Shown here: positions 37,877 to 49,472 of the stretch, in pieces
How positions within the stretch are numbered: position 1 is the first letter of the stretch
Layout: every line of letters begins with the position of its first letter
Assembly: GCF_024380015.1 (NCBI RefSeq)
Contig: NZ_CP101508.1
Coordinates: 2,232,902 to 2,296,901, forward strand
Source of the DNA: Photobacterium atrarenae
Lineage (GTDB): Bacteria > Pseudomonadota > Gammaproteobacteria > Enterobacterales > Vibrionaceae
Direction: 5' to 3'
Length of the DNA stretch: 64,000 nucleotides
The notes under the pieces: generated by a model
Seen by the model: only the letters and a program-made list of their open reading frames with translations
What the model was told of the DNA's origin: nothing
Databases searched by the model: none
Made by a program: the position numbers and the translations under genes

Positions 37877-37909
37877 ATACCAATCTCAATACTGATCAGG
37901 CTGGTATTA
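37877..37909. repeat. Short palindromic repeat related to the foldback element ends
   Basis: TATACCAATC at the left and CTGGTATTA at the right bracket a centre of about 14 nt just upstream of rarA. The outer bases match the ATACCAATC/GATTGGTAT ends of the two longer elements (15296 and 51272), so this may be an internally deleted relic. It lies on the 5' side of rarA, directly before its ribosome site. Confidence 0.5.
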
Positions 37910-37976
37910 ACAAAAATAGGCGGCACCGAAGTGCCACCTAAATAATCAAACAATGCAAATCATCTCAGTGTCGCGG

Positions 37977-38594
37977 TCAGTTTCGCTGATCATCCAGCTC
38001 CACCCCCGCCGGCGGGGTAAAAGTAAACAGATCCCGCGCAGGCTGACGGCGACTGAAGCGGCTGAAAGTGAAGTTACTACGCTGACCGTCTTGCTCTACC
38101 ACCGAGAAACTTCTCACCTGACCGTTCTTCGCCACAGTCACGACAAATTTACCCATTGATGACGTCGGATCTTTCGGAGTCAGGGTAAAGGTATCAGCGG
38201 TCTGGACCACATGATACTTGGCCCAGTCTGCCGCGCTGTTGCGGGTCAGCAAGACAAACGGCGTCTGCTCGGTGGCATCTTTGAGCCACATTGCAGTGAC
38301 CTGCTCAATAAACGGGCTGTAGTACCACAGTGTTTTGCCGTCAGAAATCAGGAGGTTCTCATCCGGAACCACGGTATTCCAGCGAAACAGGTTCGGGCGC
38401 TGAATCGCTACATCGCCTTCACCCTCCACCAGCAGATCCCCCTCCGGGCTCACGACTTTCTGCTGAAAATCGGCACTGAACGCGTTCACTTTCCCCAAAC
38501 GCGTACTCAACTCCTGCTGCGGATTGGCCCAGGCCGCCGAAGCAAGAAACACAGGCGCTGCAATCAGCATACGCATCACAATTTTTTTAATCAT
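37977..38594 (-). CDS. lolA: Outer-membrane lipoprotein carrier LolA
   Basis: LolA ferries lipoproteins from the LolCDE exporter to LolB across the periplasm. The 205 residues begin with a signal peptide (MIKKIVMRMLIAAPVFLASAAWA, cut before NPQQEL). They continue with the half-barrel sequence, including RPNLFRWNTVVPDENLLISDGKTLWYYSPFIEQVT, whose arginine closes the hydrophobic lid. It lies between ftsK and rarA in the conserved ftsK-lolA-rarA-serS order and is likely co-transcribed with ftsK. Confidence 0.96.
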   Translation of the reverse strand: MIKKIVMRMLIAAPVFLASAAWANPQQELSTRLGKVNAFSADFQQKVVSPEGDLLVEGEGDVAIQRPNLFRWNTVVPDENLLISDGKTLWYYSPFIEQVTAMWLKDATEQTPFVLLTRNSAADWAKYHVVQTADTFTLTPKDPTSSMGKFVVTVAKNGQVRSFSVVEQDGQRSNFTFSRFSRRQPARDLFTFTPPAGVELDDQRN

Positions 38595-38694
38595 TCTTTC
38601 TTACCTAAGTGTGCTCGGGGATGCATCGCTGCCTCCCGGATTCTCCCTGCGCTCCGTACGGTAACGGCCCGCAGTCAAAACATGTTTTAGCCAA

Positions 38695-41600
38695 TCAGTC
38701 CTGCGGCGGTGGCGGCGGGGCCAGGACCTCGCGGTTACCGTTGTGGCCCGGCGGACTGACAATCCCATGCGCCTCAAGCTGTTCAACAATCCGCGCCGCA
38801 CGGTTATAGCCAATCTTAAACCGACGCTGAACCCCGGAGACCGAGCCACGGCGTGACTCCGCGACAAACGCAGCAACCTGATCAAATAGCTGATCCAAGT
38901 CATCGTCGCCGCCAACCGGCGTTTCACCCGGCAACAGGCCATCCGAGCCCTGATCCGCTTCCAGGATCCCTTCAATATATTGCGGTTTTCCCCGGGCTTT
39001 CCAGTCATTCACCACATTGTGGACATCGTCATCTGAGGCAAAAGCACCATGGACCCGAACCGGATGGTTCTGTCCGGCCGGCAGATACAACATGTCCCCC
39101 ATCCCCAGCAGCGACTCCGCGCCGCCCTGGTCAAGAATGGTGCGCGAGTCGGTTTTGGTCGACACGGTAAAGGCCATCCGGCTCGGAATATTGGCCTTGA
39201 TCAAACCGGTGATCACATCCACCGACGGCCGCTGGGTCGCCAGCACCAGGTGGATCCCGGCCGCCCGCGCTTTCTGCGCCAGACGGGCAATCAGCTCTTC
39301 AACTTTCTTGCCCACCACCATCATCAGATCGGCAAACTCATCGACGATCACCACAATGCTCGGCATTTTCTCCAGCAGCGGCGGATATTCATCCATGCTG
39401 TCACCCGGCTTCCACAATGGATCATGGATCGGGTGACCGGCTGCCGCGGCTTCTTCCAGCTTGGCGTTAAAGCCGGCCAGATTCCGTACCCCGCAGGCGG
39501 CCATCAGCTTGTAGCGCCGCTCCATCTCGCCAACACACCAGCGCAGCGCGTTGCCTGCATCTTTCATGTCGGTGACCACTTCCGTCAGCAGATGCGGGAT
39601 CCCTTCGTAGATCGACAACTCGAGCATTTTCGGGTCAATCATGATGAAGCGACAATCTTCCGGCTTACACTTATACAGCAAGCTGACAATCATGACGTTA
39701 ACACCGACCGACTTACCCGAGCCGGTCGTACCGGCCACCAGCAAGTGCGGCATCTTGCTCAGGTCGGCAACAACCGCTTCCCCAGCAATATCGTAGCCCA
39801 GCACAATCGGTAGTGCGGCTTTCATATTCTGGAATCGCTCGCTGCCTACCACTTCTGACATGTAAACCGTCTCGCGGTTCACATTCGGCAGTTCCAGGCC
39901 GATATATGGCTTGCCCGGGATCACTTCCACCACCCGCACAGCTGAAGCGGATAACGCCCGAGCCAGATCTTTGGCCAAACCGGAAATCCGGCTGACTTTG
40001 ACGCCCGGCGCCAGGTCAAGCTCAAACCGGGTGATAACCGGGCCCGGATACACCCCGACCACCTTGGCTTTGATCTTATAATCCGCCAGTTTGGACTCCA
40101 CCAGCATCGCCGTCTGCTTGAGCTCTTCCTCGCTGGCCGGCTCTACCGTTTGTCTGGCCGGGGCCAGCAGATCCAGGGTCGGCATCGGCGTGGTCGGTAC
40201 AGGCAAATCCGCATCTTTTTTCGCCAGGAACGGGTTATCCAGTCCCGCGGCATGGGCCTGTGCTTTCTGGGCGTCACGGATTTGCTGCAAAAACGCTTCC
40301 TCATCACTGAGGTTGCTGTCATCCGCATCCGAGTTGCCCCGCTCGGCCCGCTCCAATTCAGACATCCCGTCGTGAACACCAATTTCAATTTCGCTGCCAT
40401 CGCCGGTAATTTCCGGCGACTTGTCTTCAATACTTGCTGCCGGACTTGGCTCCGAGCTTAAAGCGGGCACCGGGACTTGCTCGGGCATCTGATTTTCGTC
40501 CTGCGCGTGGTGAAAGTCAGGATTCAGCGCTGAGTTTACCGGCTCTCGCTGAACCGGCTGTGAATCGGTTGGTTGGGTCAGGTTCATCGCCGACTCAGCA
40601 GTAACGGCCAGCTCGGTTTCCTGAGCCGGAGAAGACATTTCTGAAGCAGCCGGTTGTTGTGTTTCAGCAACAACTGCCACAGAGGCTGTCTCAGACTCAC
40701 TGCGCTCTGCCTCCAGTTGCGACCAGTCTCCCAGCGTTGGCTCAACAGGTGACAACCGTTCAGCTTGTTTCGGCAAGGCGTCGTCTGGTGTTGCGCCAAC
40801 TTGAGTTTGCGCATTCGAAGCAACAACGGCATCCGTCGCAACTTGTGGCTCACGAGCTGTCGCTGCTGCCGGGCTTGAGCTGAACTCGGTCATCCCATCT
40901 GCTGCGGTCTCATCCAGCGTCGCCAGATAGGCGGACTCATCTTGCTGATGAACCGAGAAATTCTCATCCCGATCCAGCTCGCGCTCAAGCTCGGCAATGG
41001 TCATGCCCCGGGCCGGACGAGCCGGGGCCATGTCAACCGCAGCCGTTTGCGATGCTGCGGCACTCGCGGCATCAGACACAGCTTCTACTGCTGGCACGGA
41101 TGCCGTCACAGTTACCGCACCTGTTGCGGAAGCTGTGGCGGCCGGGCTGGCTTTCGCCCGCTCCGGCATCACGATTCTGAGTTCACTCTCTTGCGATTGC
41201 CAGTTTGTATCCTGCTCGGCAGGCGCTGATGGGCGCGGTGCCGCGCTCGGCATGACTTTCGGGGTGCTGCTGGATGCCAGCAAAACATCATCCGCATCCG
41301 GTGTCTCTTCTGCCGGAGATGGATTCAGTTGCTGGGCATAAGCGGTTTGCTGCTCTTCCGGAATATCAGCGGCAAACGGAGTCAGGTTTTCCGAGCGGTC
41401 GGAGCGAATTTTGTTCAGCAACCAGGCCAGCGAGCCCAGCGTGCTTTCCCCCAAAGTATCGACAATTGTCAGCCAGGAAATCCCGGTAAACAACGTAAAC
41501 CCGACAGCCCAGAAAAACATCAGCACTAGCGTCGCGCCCAGCAGGTTGAACAGCGGGAGGGTCATATTGGCAACCACATCCCCGATCACCCCGCCGGAGG

Positions 41601-42054
41601 AGAAATACCAGATATCGTCGAAGTTCAGATCAGCCAACCCGCAGCTGGTCAGAAACAACAACAACAATCCCAGCAACCGGGTGCCATAGATCATCCAGTC
41701 GATTGAGTCCCGCTCGCTGCGGCGACGAAACAACACCCAGGCCCCGAGGATCATGGCAAGTGGCAACACATACGCCAGCGAGCCCAGGGTGAACAGAAAG
41801 GTATCTGCGGCCAGAGCGCCCAAGGCCCCGGCCTTATTCTGCACCGGCCCTTGCCAGGCCGTTTGCGACCATGACGGATCCGCCGGGTCGAAACTGACCA
41901 GGGCTACCATGATAAATATCGCGGCGAGAATGCCGATAATCAGGAAGCTTTCCAACAGACGCTGGCCGCCAGACAGGCGGACTCTAGGCTGCTTGCCTTT
42001 TACTTTCCTCAAAAAACACTCCGGTGTTACGCTTATTCTTCTTTGCAAGACCAA
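38695..42054 (-). CDS. ftsK: DNA translocase FtsK
   Basis: FtsK couples division to chromosome segregation and activates XerCD at dif. The N-terminal domain has four membrane spans (about 36-180, with [20 protein letters not shown]). A Ser/Ala/Glu/Pro/Gln-rich linker (about 220-600) follows. The motor has Walker [11 protein letters not shown] near residue 775 and IVDEFADLM. The winged-helix gamma domain ends the protein ([35 protein letters not shown]). No ATG is available near the start; a TTG at 42054, or one two codons on, follows GGAGG. At 1119 residues the linker is shorter than in E. coli. Confidence 0.96.
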   Translation of the reverse strand: MVLQRRISVTPECFLRKVKGKQPRVRLSGGQRLLESFLIIGILAAIFIMVALVSFDPADPSWSQTAWQGPVQNKAGALGALAADTFLFTLGSLAYVLPLAMILGAWVLFRRRSERDSIDWMIYGTRLLGLLLLFLTSCGLADLNFDDIWYFSSGGVIGDVVANMTLPLFNLLGATLVLMFFWAVGFTLFTGISWLTIVDTLGESTLGSLAWLLNKIRSDRSENLTPFAADIPEEQQTAYAQQLNPSPAEETPDADDVLLASSSTPKVMPSAAPRPSAPAEQDTNWQSQESELRIVMPERAKASPAATASATGAVTVTASVPAVEAVSDAASAAASQTAAVDMAPARPARGMTIAELERELDRDENFSVHQQDESAYLATLDETAADGMTEFSSSPAAATAREPQVATDAVVASNAQTQVGATPDDALPKQAERLSPVEPTLGDWSQLEAERSESETASVAVVAETQQPAASEMSSPAQETELAVTAESAMNLTQPTDSQPVQREPVNSALNPDFHHAQDENQMPEQVPVPALSSEPSPAASIEDKSPEITGDGSEIEIGVHDGMSELERAERGNSDADDSNLSDEEAFLQQIRDAQKAQAHAAGLDNPFLAKKDADLPVPTTPMPTLDLLAPARQTVEPASEEELKQTAMLVESKLADYKIKAKVVGVYPGPVITRFELDLAPGVKVSRISGLAKDLARALSASAVRVVEVIPGKPYIGLELPNVNRETVYMSEVVGSERFQNMKAALPIVLGYDIAGEAVVADLSKMPHLLVAGTTGSGKSVGVNVMIVSLLYKCKPEDCRFIMIDPKMLELSIYEGIPHLLTEVVTDMKDAGNALRWCVGEMERRYKLMAACGVRNLAGFNAKLEEAAAAGHPIHDPLWKPGDSMDEYPPLLEKMPSIVVIVDEFADLMMVVGKKVEELIARLAQKARAAGIHLVLATQRPSVDVITGLIKANIPSRMAFTVSTKTDSRTILDQGGAESLLGMGDMLYLPAGQNHPVRVHGAFASDDDVHNVVNDWKARGKPQYIEGILEADQGSDGLLPGETPVGGDDDLDQLFDQVAAFVAESRRGSVSGVQRRFKIGYNRAARIVEQLEAHGIVSPPGHNGNREVLAPPPPPQD

Positions 42055-42367
42055 CAGTCCTCCACGGTGAACCGCAGAAGCCCTGCCGGGTTGAATCGGT
42101 TGAAATTCTTGCCCTATCTTATACTACTTGCCGCCCTTTTTTGACACATCAGGCAAAACTGGGAGCAAAGCACTATCAGGCGACTCTGTCGCCACGGGCG
42201 AGGTCCTATTGTAGCGGGGTTGTTCCGAGAAATATTCATCGCCATGTTAATTTGACATGATAAGCGACTGAATTTTGAGCAGACGGTGCTCGGGAGGCCG
42301 GGGGAAACAAGTCAAGCGGCCAGAGCCGCTTGACAATGCAATCCACGTACAACGACAACTGCCGTGA
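42055..42367. other. 313-nt lrp-ftsK gap with a hairpin
   Basis: No gene is seen. A hairpin at 42311-42334 (GTCAAGCGGC with its complement) follows lrp on the minus strand with a weak TTGTTT tail and may be its terminator. A TATAAG -10-like box for ftsK lies near 42117-42122. No LexA box, known from E. coli ftsK, was found. Confidence 0.4.
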
Positions 42368-42862
42368 TTAACGTGTTTTGATCACCAGGTTATTGGTTTG
42401 CTTGACTTCTTCCATCACCACATAGGTACGGGTGTCGTTGACCCCTGGCAGGCGCAGCAGAGTTTCACCCAGCAGCTTACGGTACGCCGACATATCCGAT
42501 ACCCGTGTTTTGAGCAAGTAGTCGAAGTCACCGGAAACCAGGTGGCATTCCTGAATATCTTCCAGCTCCTGAACCGACTTATTAAATTGCTCGAACACAT
42601 CCGGGGCACCACGGTTGAGGGTAATTTCAACAAACACCAGCAGTGATGCATCAAGGAATTGCGGATTTAAGAGTGCCGTATAGCCGCTGATGTAGCCCTG
42701 ACGCTCCAGACGACGTACACGCTCGAGACATGGCGTCGGCGACAGACCTACTCGCTTAGACAGCTCAACATTTGAAATGCGACCGTCTTTTTGCAGTTCA
42801 TTCAATATGTTACGGTCAATTCTATCCAATTCCTTGGATGGTTTCTTCTTGGTATCTACCAT
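42368..42862 (-). CDS. lrp: Leucine-responsive regulatory protein Lrp
   Basis: Lrp is a global, leucine-sensing DNA-binding regulator of amino-acid metabolism. The 164 residues are nearly those of E. coli Lrp: IDRNILNELQKDGRISNVELSKRVGLSPTPCLERVRRLERQG forms the helix-turn-helix, and the C-terminal RAM/AsnC domain (about 75-155) contains HLVSGDFDYLLKTRV. It is divergent from ald across 156 nt. In many bacteria Lrp-type regulators control alanine dehydrogenase, so direct control of ald is likely. In E. coli lrp also neighbours ftsK and trxB. Confidence 0.97.
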   Translation of the reverse strand: MVDTKKKPSKELDRIDRNILNELQKDGRISNVELSKRVGLSPTPCLERVRRLERQGYISGYTALLNPQFLDASLLVFVEITLNRGAPDVFEQFNKSVQELEDIQECHLVSGDFDYLLKTRVSDMSAYRKLLGETLLRLPGVNDTRTYVVMEEVKQTNNLVIKTR

Positions 42863-43018
42863 TTTTTATTCCACCTTCTTACTTCCTTGCAAAAAAATAT
42901 ACTACAACTTTCTAATATTTAGAATCCAATACTCTGATAGTCAAACTATACTGCCAATAGATCCGCAATTATAACCTTGTCAATAGCTATTCATTCTATC
43001 AAGCCAAGGAGATGCAGG

Positions 43019-44140
43019 ATGATCATTGGTGTTCCCAAAGAAATCAAAAACCACGAATACCGCGTCGGACTGGTCACCAGCAGTGTTCGCGAGCTCGTTT
43101 CATTAGGCCATCAGGTCCTGGTCGAAACCCAAGCCGGTGTCGGGATCGGGCTATCAGATTCAGATTATCAAACTGCTGGCGCTACAATTATTTCGACTGC
43201 TAAAGAAGTTTTTACCAGATCAGAGATGATTGTTAAAGTAAAAGAGCCCCAGGCAGAAGAACGAGCTATGCTTCGTGAGGGCCAGATTTTATTCACCTAT
43301 CTGCATCTTGCCCCAGATTTACCACAAACTAAAGACCTGATTGACAGCAAAGCCGTCTGTATTGCCTATGAAACCGTCACCGATGCCCGCGGCAGATTAC
43401 CCCTGTTGGCGCCGATGTCCGAGGTCGCCGGCCGCATGTCGATCCAGGCCGGTGCCCAGGCACTGGAGAACTCGAGTGGCGGTCGCGGGCTGCTGCTGAG
43501 CGGCGTCCCCGGCGTCGAACCGGCTAAAGTCACCATTCTCGGCGGCGGCGTGGTCGGCTCCAATGCGGCCCGGATGGCCGTCGGAATGCGGGCGGATGTC
43601 ACCATTCTTGATCGCAGCTTAGATACCCTGCGGGCGCTGGACATTGAGTTTCAAGGCAGAGCCAAGGTGATCTATTCCACCAACGAAATCATCGATCGGT
43701 TAGTGCCGGAAGCCGACATCATTATTGGTGCGGTGCTGATCCCGGGTGCCGCCGCACCAAAACTTATCACCGCTGAGCATGTAAAACAGATGAAACCGGG
43801 CTCGGCACTGGTCGATGTCGCGATTGATCAGGGCGGTTGCTTCGAGACCTCCCACCCAACCACCCATACCGAGCCGACTTATATTGTCGATGATGTGGTG
43901 CACTACTGTGTGGCAAATATGCCCGGCGCCGTCGCCCGAACGTCTGCCTTCGCCCTGAACAACGCCACCCTGCCCTATGTCATTAAATTAGCCGGACAAG
44001 GCTATAAAAAGGCGCTACTGGGCGATCCGGGCTTTCTGGCGGGGCTGAATGTGATCTACGGCAAAGTCACCTGTAAAGAGGTGGCCGAAGCCTTTGAGCT
44101 GCATTATACCGATCCTGAAGTTGCCATCAGTATGCATTAA
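43019..44140 (+). CDS. ald: Alanine dehydrogenase
   Basis: Ald interconverts L-alanine and pyruvate plus ammonium with NAD. The 373 residues begin [18 protein letters not shown] and include the substrate lysine and arginine region (KVKEPQ, YLHLAPD), the Rossmann motif [15 protein letters not shown] (about 175) and the C-terminal [22 protein letters not shown] chose the ATG at 43019, seven bases after AAGGAG; a frame opening 42 nt earlier lacks support. It is divergent from lrp, which suggests Lrp control in response to alanine or leucine. Confidence 0.96.
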   Translation: MIIGVPKEIKNHEYRVGLVTSSVRELVSLGHQVLVETQAGVGIGLSDSDYQTAGATIISTAKEVFTRSEMIVKVKEPQAEERAMLREGQILFTYLHLAPDLPQTKDLIDSKAVCIAYETVTDARGRLPLLAPMSEVAGRMSIQAGAQALENSSGGRGLLLSGVPGVEPAKVTILGGGVVGSNAARMAVGMRADVTILDRSLDTLRALDIEFQGRAKVIYSTNEIIDRLVPEADIIIGAVLIPGAAAPKLITAEHVKQMKPGSALVDVAIDQGGCFETSHPTTHTEPTYIVDDVVHYCVANMPGAVARTSAFALNNATLPYVIKLAGQGYKKALLGDPGFLAGLNVIYGKVTCKEVAEAFELHYTDPEVAISMH

Positions 44141-44241
44141 TTCCTGCCGCTTTCCCTCCCTGGCCCACGCCGGGGAGCCTGCCTGAGCACCGAGCTCTTT
44201 CTTTACGTCTTCAATTTACCTACAATCAGTCTTCTATATGA

Positions 44242-45228
<987 letters not shown>

Positions 45229-45242
45229 TCATTGATGTCCGA

Positions 45243-45270
45243 CCGCTGCCTTCTGGCAGCGGTTGTTTTT
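45243..45270 (+). terminator. Terminator between trxB and cydD
   Basis: CCGCTGCC-TTCT-GGCAGCGG is followed by TTGTTTTT, 14 nt after the trxB stop. It should limit read-through into cydDC. Confidence 0.85.
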
Positions 45271-45317
45271 AGCCTTCTTCATTTCTGCGCGTTGCAACAT
45301 GCAGCTCAAGATATCTT

Positions 45318-47090
45318 ATGGATAAACAAAAACAACGCGACTTAACCAAATGGTTAAAGTCACAAAGCAAACTCGCCAAACGCTGGCTGATGCTGAGCGT
45401 CGGACTCGGGTTTCTTTCGGGATTGCTGTTAGTCGGCCAGGCTGCGCTGCTGGCTCACATTCTTCACCAGCTGATTATCGAGCACACCGACAAAGCCGAA
45501 CTGGTCAGCCATTTTATCAGCCTCATTGTCATTGTCGGGCTGCGTGCGGCCTGTAGCTGGGGACGGGAGATTTTCGGATACCGCTGCGGCGAGCAGATCC
45601 GCCTTCATATCCGCCAGTTGATCCTCAATCGCCTGCACAAGCTGGGACCGGCATATATCAAGGGCAAGCCCGCCGGTGCCTGGGCCAGCCTGGTGCTGGA
45701 GCAGGTCGAGGAAATGCAGGATTTCTTCTCCCGCTATATCCCGCAAATGTCGATTGCCGTACTGGTGCCGCTGATCATCCTGGTCGCCGTCTTCCCGCTC
45801 AACTGGGCGGCCGGCCTGATTTTTCTAATCACCGCGCCGCTGGTGCCAATCTTCATGGCCCTGGTCGGCCTGGGAGCTGCCGATGCCAACCGGCGTAACT
45901 TCAAGGCGTTGCAACGTCTGTCCGGGCATTTCTATGACCGTCTTCAGGGCTTGGCAACCCTGCGCCTGTTTAACCGCACCGAAGCCGAAGCCGAGAACCT
46001 CCACGCAGCCTCCCATGTCTTGCGCAAGCGCACCATGGAAGTGCTACGCCTGGCTTTCCTCTCTTCCGCGGTACTGGAGTTTTTCTCTGCAATTTCCGTT
46101 GCCCTGGTCGCGGTGTACTTTGGTTTTGCCTTCATCGGCGAGCTGAACTTTGGCCATTACGGCGTCCCCTTGACCCTGTTTACCGGCCTGTTTGTGTTGG
46201 TGCTGGCCCCTGAGTTCTACCAGCCGCTGCGTGATCTGGGCACTTTCTACCACGCCAAGGCCTCCGCGATTGGTGCCGCCGAGTCCATCGTCGAATTTCT
46301 CAATGCCGAAGCCGATGAAATGAGCAAGGGCGATACCGAGCTGCCGTCACCGGAAACCATTCAGATCTGCGCCCGTGATCTGGAAGTACTGAGCCCGCAA
46401 GGCCAGGTGCTGGCCGGTCCGCTCACTTTTGAAATGAATCCGCATGAACACATTGCCCTGGTCGGCCCGAGCGGCGCCGGTAAAACCAGCCTGCTCAATG
46501 CCCTGCTCGGCTTTTTGCCGTATCGCGGCAGCCTGACCATCAACGGCATCGAGCTCAACCAACTCGATCATAGTGAGTGGCGCCAGACTATCAGTTGGGT
46601 CGGGCAAAACCCGCTGCTGGTTCACGGCACCGTGCGAGACAACATCACCCTGGGTAACCCGCTGGCGACGGAAGAACATGTCACCCAGGTGGCACAGCAG
46701 GCCTATGCCGATGAATTTATCCGCCGCCTGGAAAAAGGCTATCAACATCAGGTTGGTGATCGCGCCGGTGGTTTGTCGGTCGGTCAAGCCCAACGGATTG
46801 CCGTGGCCCGTGCCATGCTGCAAAACGGCGCGTTCTGGTTGCTGGATGAGCCGACAGCAAGCCTGGACGCCAACAGTGAGCACCTGGTGCTGGAAAGCCT
46901 GTCGGTCGCCGTGCAGGGCCAGACGACCCTGATGGTCAGCCACCGCCTGGATCAACTGGCCACCATGGACCGCGTTCTGGTGATGGAGAACGGCCAGCTG
47001 GTTCAGAACGGTCCTTTTGATGAAATTCGCCACCACGGCCTGCTGGCCGATATGCTGGCTCACACTGATAAGAGGGATCTCGATGCGTGA
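45318..47090 (+). CDS. cydD: Glutathione/cysteine ABC exporter subunit CydD
   Basis: CydDC is a heterodimeric inner-membrane ABC exporter of glutathione and cysteine (also proposed to transport heme) that is needed for cytochrome bd assembly. CydD has six membrane spans (about 20-310), then the ATPase: Walker A GPSGAGKTSLL (about 388), signature LSVGQAQRIAVARAM and Walker B FWLLDEPTASLD. 590 residues is the usual length. The stop overlaps the cydC start by eight bases, so the two subunits are translated together. Confidence 0.95.
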   Translation: MDKQKQRDLTKWLKSQSKLAKRWLMLSVGLGFLSGLLLVGQAALLAHILHQLIIEHTDKAELVSHFISLIVIVGLRAACSWGREIFGYRCGEQIRLHIRQLILNRLHKLGPAYIKGKPAGAWASLVLEQVEEMQDFFSRYIPQMSIAVLVPLIILVAVFPLNWAAGLIFLITAPLVPIFMALVGLGAADANRRNFKALQRLSGHFYDRLQGLATLRLFNRTEAEAENLHAASHVLRKRTMEVLRLAFLSSAVLEFFSAISVALVAVYFGFAFIGELNFGHYGVPLTLFTGLFVLVLAPEFYQPLRDLGTFYHAKASAIGAAESIVEFLNAEADEMSKGDTELPSPETIQICARDLEVLSPQGQVLAGPLTFEMNPHEHIALVGPSGAGKTSLLNALLGFLPYRGSLTINGIELNQLDHSEWRQTISWVGQNPLLVHGTVRDNITLGNPLATEEHVTQVAQQAYADEFIRRLEKGYQHQVGDRAGGLSVGQAQRIAVARAMLQNGAFWLLDEPTASLDANSEHLVLESLSVAVQGQTTLMVSHRLDQLATMDRVLVMENGQLVQNGPFDEIRHHGLLADMLAHTDKRDLDA

Positions 47091-48804
47091 TTTAATCCCT
47101 TACCTGAAACTCTACCGCAAGCACTGGTTCGGCCTGACGCTGGGCATGCTGCTGGGTCTGGCAACCCTGCTGTCCGCCCTGAGTCTGTTGACCCTGTCCG
47201 GTTGGTTTATTGCCGCTTCTGCTGTTGCCGGCCTGACCATTGCCCGGGAAACCTTCAACTACATGCTGCCGGGTGCCGGGGTGCGCGGTTTCTCCATGGC
47301 CCGGACTGCCGGCCGCTGGGGTGAGCGCGTGGTGAGCCACAACGCTACCTTCAAACTGCTGGCCGATCTGCGACTGTTCTTCTTCCGCAAACTGGCACCC
47401 TTGATCCCGGGGCGCCAGGCTAACCTGCGTGATGCCGATCTGCTCAACCGCCTGGTGGCCGATGTTGATGCGATGGATCATGTCTACCTGCGTCTGGTCA
47501 GCCCACTGATCATCGGGGTCATCGGCCTCGTAGCGATCACAGGTTTCCTGGCTTGGTTTGATCCGACGATTGGTCTGACCCTGGGCTTTATCCTGCTGGC
47601 GTTGATGTTCACCTTGCCGGTGGTGTTCTACCGCCTTGGCAAAACCAATGGTGAGTCCCTGACCTATGCCAAAGCCAACTACCGGATCAAGCTGCTGGAC
47701 TGGATCCAAGGCCATGCCGAGCTACTGCTGTTTAATGCCGAAGCGCGTTACCGCCAGCAGGCACTGGCGCAACAGGATGAGCTGCTGCTGGCACAACGGA
47801 AAATGGCCAGCCTGACAGGCCTGGCGAATGCGGTGCTCGTTGCAGCAACCGGCTGGGCGTTGGTCCTGATCCTCTGGCTGGCGGCAGACGGTGTTGGCGG
47901 CAGTGGCCCCGATCCGTTTATCGCCATGGTTGCCTTTGCCACCATGGCCAGCGTCGAGATCATGATGCCGGTGGCCGGTGCCTTCCAGTACCTGGGCCAG
48001 ACCCTGACCTCTGCCCGGCGTCTGAACGAAATTATCCAGGCTGAGCCGGACACGCCGTTTGATCCCCAGGGCCACTCTGTGCGTGCCCGAGGCGATATTC
48101 TGATTGATCATGTCAGTTATACCTATTACGGCAGCGATCAACCTGTGTTGCGCGATGTCTCGCTTACCCTCAAGCAAGGCGAAAAGCTGGCCCTGCTCGG
48201 CCGGACCGGCTGCGGCAAATCGACGCTGCTTCAACTGCTGACCCGCAACTGGGATCCGCAGCAAGGCAGCATCAGCATCGATGGCGTCGCGCTGCCGAGC
48301 TGGCAAGAGAAAGCGCTGCGCGAGTCGATCACTGTGGTCAGCCAGCGTGTTGATGTCTTCAACGGCCCGCTGCGTGAAAACCTGCTGCTGGCGAAGCCGG
48401 ATGGCACGGACGAAGAATTTGAAGCGGTGCTGAAGCAGGTTGGTCTGAGCACCCTGCTGGACGGCCAGGGTCTGGATACCTGGCTGGGTGACGGTGGTCG
48501 TCAGATTTCTGGGGGGGAACGCCGCCGGATCGGAATCGCTCGCGCCTTGCTGCACGACGCCCCAATCCTGCTGATGGATGAGCCGACCGAAGGGCTTGAC
48601 CGCCGCACCGAGCAGCAAATTATCAACCTGCTGCTCGAGCACGCCAAGGATAAAACCGTGCTGTTTATTACCCACCGCCTGGTTGGCCTGGAGCAGATGA
48701 ACCAAATCTGCCTGATGGACGAAGGCGCCATCATCGAGCGAGGCAAGCACGACGAGCTTCTGGCCCAAGGCGGCCGGTACGCTGAGTTATGTAAGCGGAT
48801 TTAA
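47083..48804 (+). CDS. cydC: Glutathione/cysteine ABC exporter subunit CydC
   Basis: This is the second half of CydDC. The start is the ATG at 47083 (MRDLIPYLKLYRKHW) with AGAGGGA upstream, not a longer frame that lies inside cydD; the product has 573 residues. Six membrane spans (about 12-305) precede the ATPase with Walker A GRTGCGKSTLL, signature ISGGERRRIGIARAL and LLMDEPTEGLD. It overlaps cydD. No oxygen-control site (FNR or ArcA) was identified before cydD. Confidence 0.95.
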   Translation: MRDLIPYLKLYRKHWFGLTLGMLLGLATLLSALSLLTLSGWFIAASAVAGLTIARETFNYMLPGAGVRGFSMARTAGRWGERVVSHNATFKLLADLRLFFFRKLAPLIPGRQANLRDADLLNRLVADVDAMDHVYLRLVSPLIIGVIGLVAITGFLAWFDPTIGLTLGFILLALMFTLPVVFYRLGKTNGESLTYAKANYRIKLLDWIQGHAELLLFNAEARYRQQALAQQDELLLAQRKMASLTGLANAVLVAATGWALVLILWLAADGVGGSGPDPFIAMVAFATMASVEIMMPVAGAFQYLGQTLTSARRLNEIIQAEPDTPFDPQGHSVRARGDILIDHVSYTYYGSDQPVLRDVSLTLKQGEKLALLGRTGCGKSTLLQLLTRNWDPQQGSISIDGVALPSWQEKALRESITVVSQRVDVFNGPLRENLLLAKPDGTDEEFEAVLKQVGLSTLLDGQGLDTWLGDGGRQISGGERRRIGIARALLHDAPILLMDEPTEGLDRRTEQQIINLLLEHAKDKTVLFITHRLVGLEQMNQICLMDEGAIIERGKHDELLAQGGRYAELCKRI

Positions 48805-48938
48805 CCGCACTGCCGTCTCATGCGTGACACCATCAATCAAAAAGCGAAAGGCCCGGCCTTTCGCTTTTTTCATGCCTGTCGTCCACAACTGAGGATCCAG
48901 GCGAACGTTTATTGACAGCTCCCTTGCCCAAGCAATCG

Positions 48939-49412
48939 TCAGAACGTTTTATCGACCCGCACGCCGTCACGGAAATAGAGGATCCGGATCCGGTCGCCGC
49001 GCTGAAACAACATCTTCGGATCCACATCCTGGATCACATCAATCAGCCGCCCGTCTTCGGTTTGTATCAGCAGCTCCACCAGCTGATAGTGAACCAGTGC
49101 CTGCCGGGGCTGACGCTGATGAGCCAGTGCCGCACCCGCCATAACCCCGGCGGCAGTAGCCACTTCTCGCCCGGCGCCGCTGCCGAACTGGTTGCCGATT
49201 AAGCCGCCAATGACGCCCCCCAACAGTGTTTCCCAGCCGCGACGCTCAGATGCATCAATTTCCTGCTGGGTGATATAGCGAACAGATGTCACCTCCCCGA
49301 AGACAACCCGTTCGACCGGGCGCGCTTGATTACGCTGATAGGGACCAGCGAATGCCAGCAAAGGCAGTAATATCCAGGGCAATAACAGTAACAATAATTT
49401 TTTTCTCATCAT
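48939..49412 (-). CDS. Glycine-zipper 2TM (SlyB/YmgG-like) envelope protein
   Basis: The 157-residue product begins with a signal peptide (MMRKKLLLLLLPWILLPLLAFA, cut near GPYQRN). A glycine zipper follows (about 75-108: LLGGVIGGLIGNQFGSGAGREVATAAGVMAGAALA), and then a beta-rich C-terminal domain ending FQRGDRIRILYFRDGVRVDKTF. No lipobox cysteine is seen, unlike SlyB. Its role is probably envelope or outer-membrane stability. The start at 49412 follows GGGGA; longer frames run into the aat promoter. The gene is divergent from aat by 60 nt. Confidence 0.8.
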   Translation of the reverse strand: MMRKKLLLLLLPWILLPLLAFAGPYQRNQARPVERVVFGEVTSVRYITQQEIDASERRGWETLLGGVIGGLIGNQFGSGAGREVATAAGVMAGAALAHQRQPRQALVHYQLVELLIQTEDGRLIDVIQDVDPKMLFQRGDRIRILYFRDGVRVDKTF

Positions 49413-49472
49413 ATAATTTCCCCAGTACGTTATATTCTCATTTTCGCCTCGCATACCCACATCGACAACATT

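Noticed and set aside
42055..42200. LexA box before ftsK
   Set aside because: E. coli ftsK is SOS-regulated, but no CTGT-N8-ACAG match is present in this gap.
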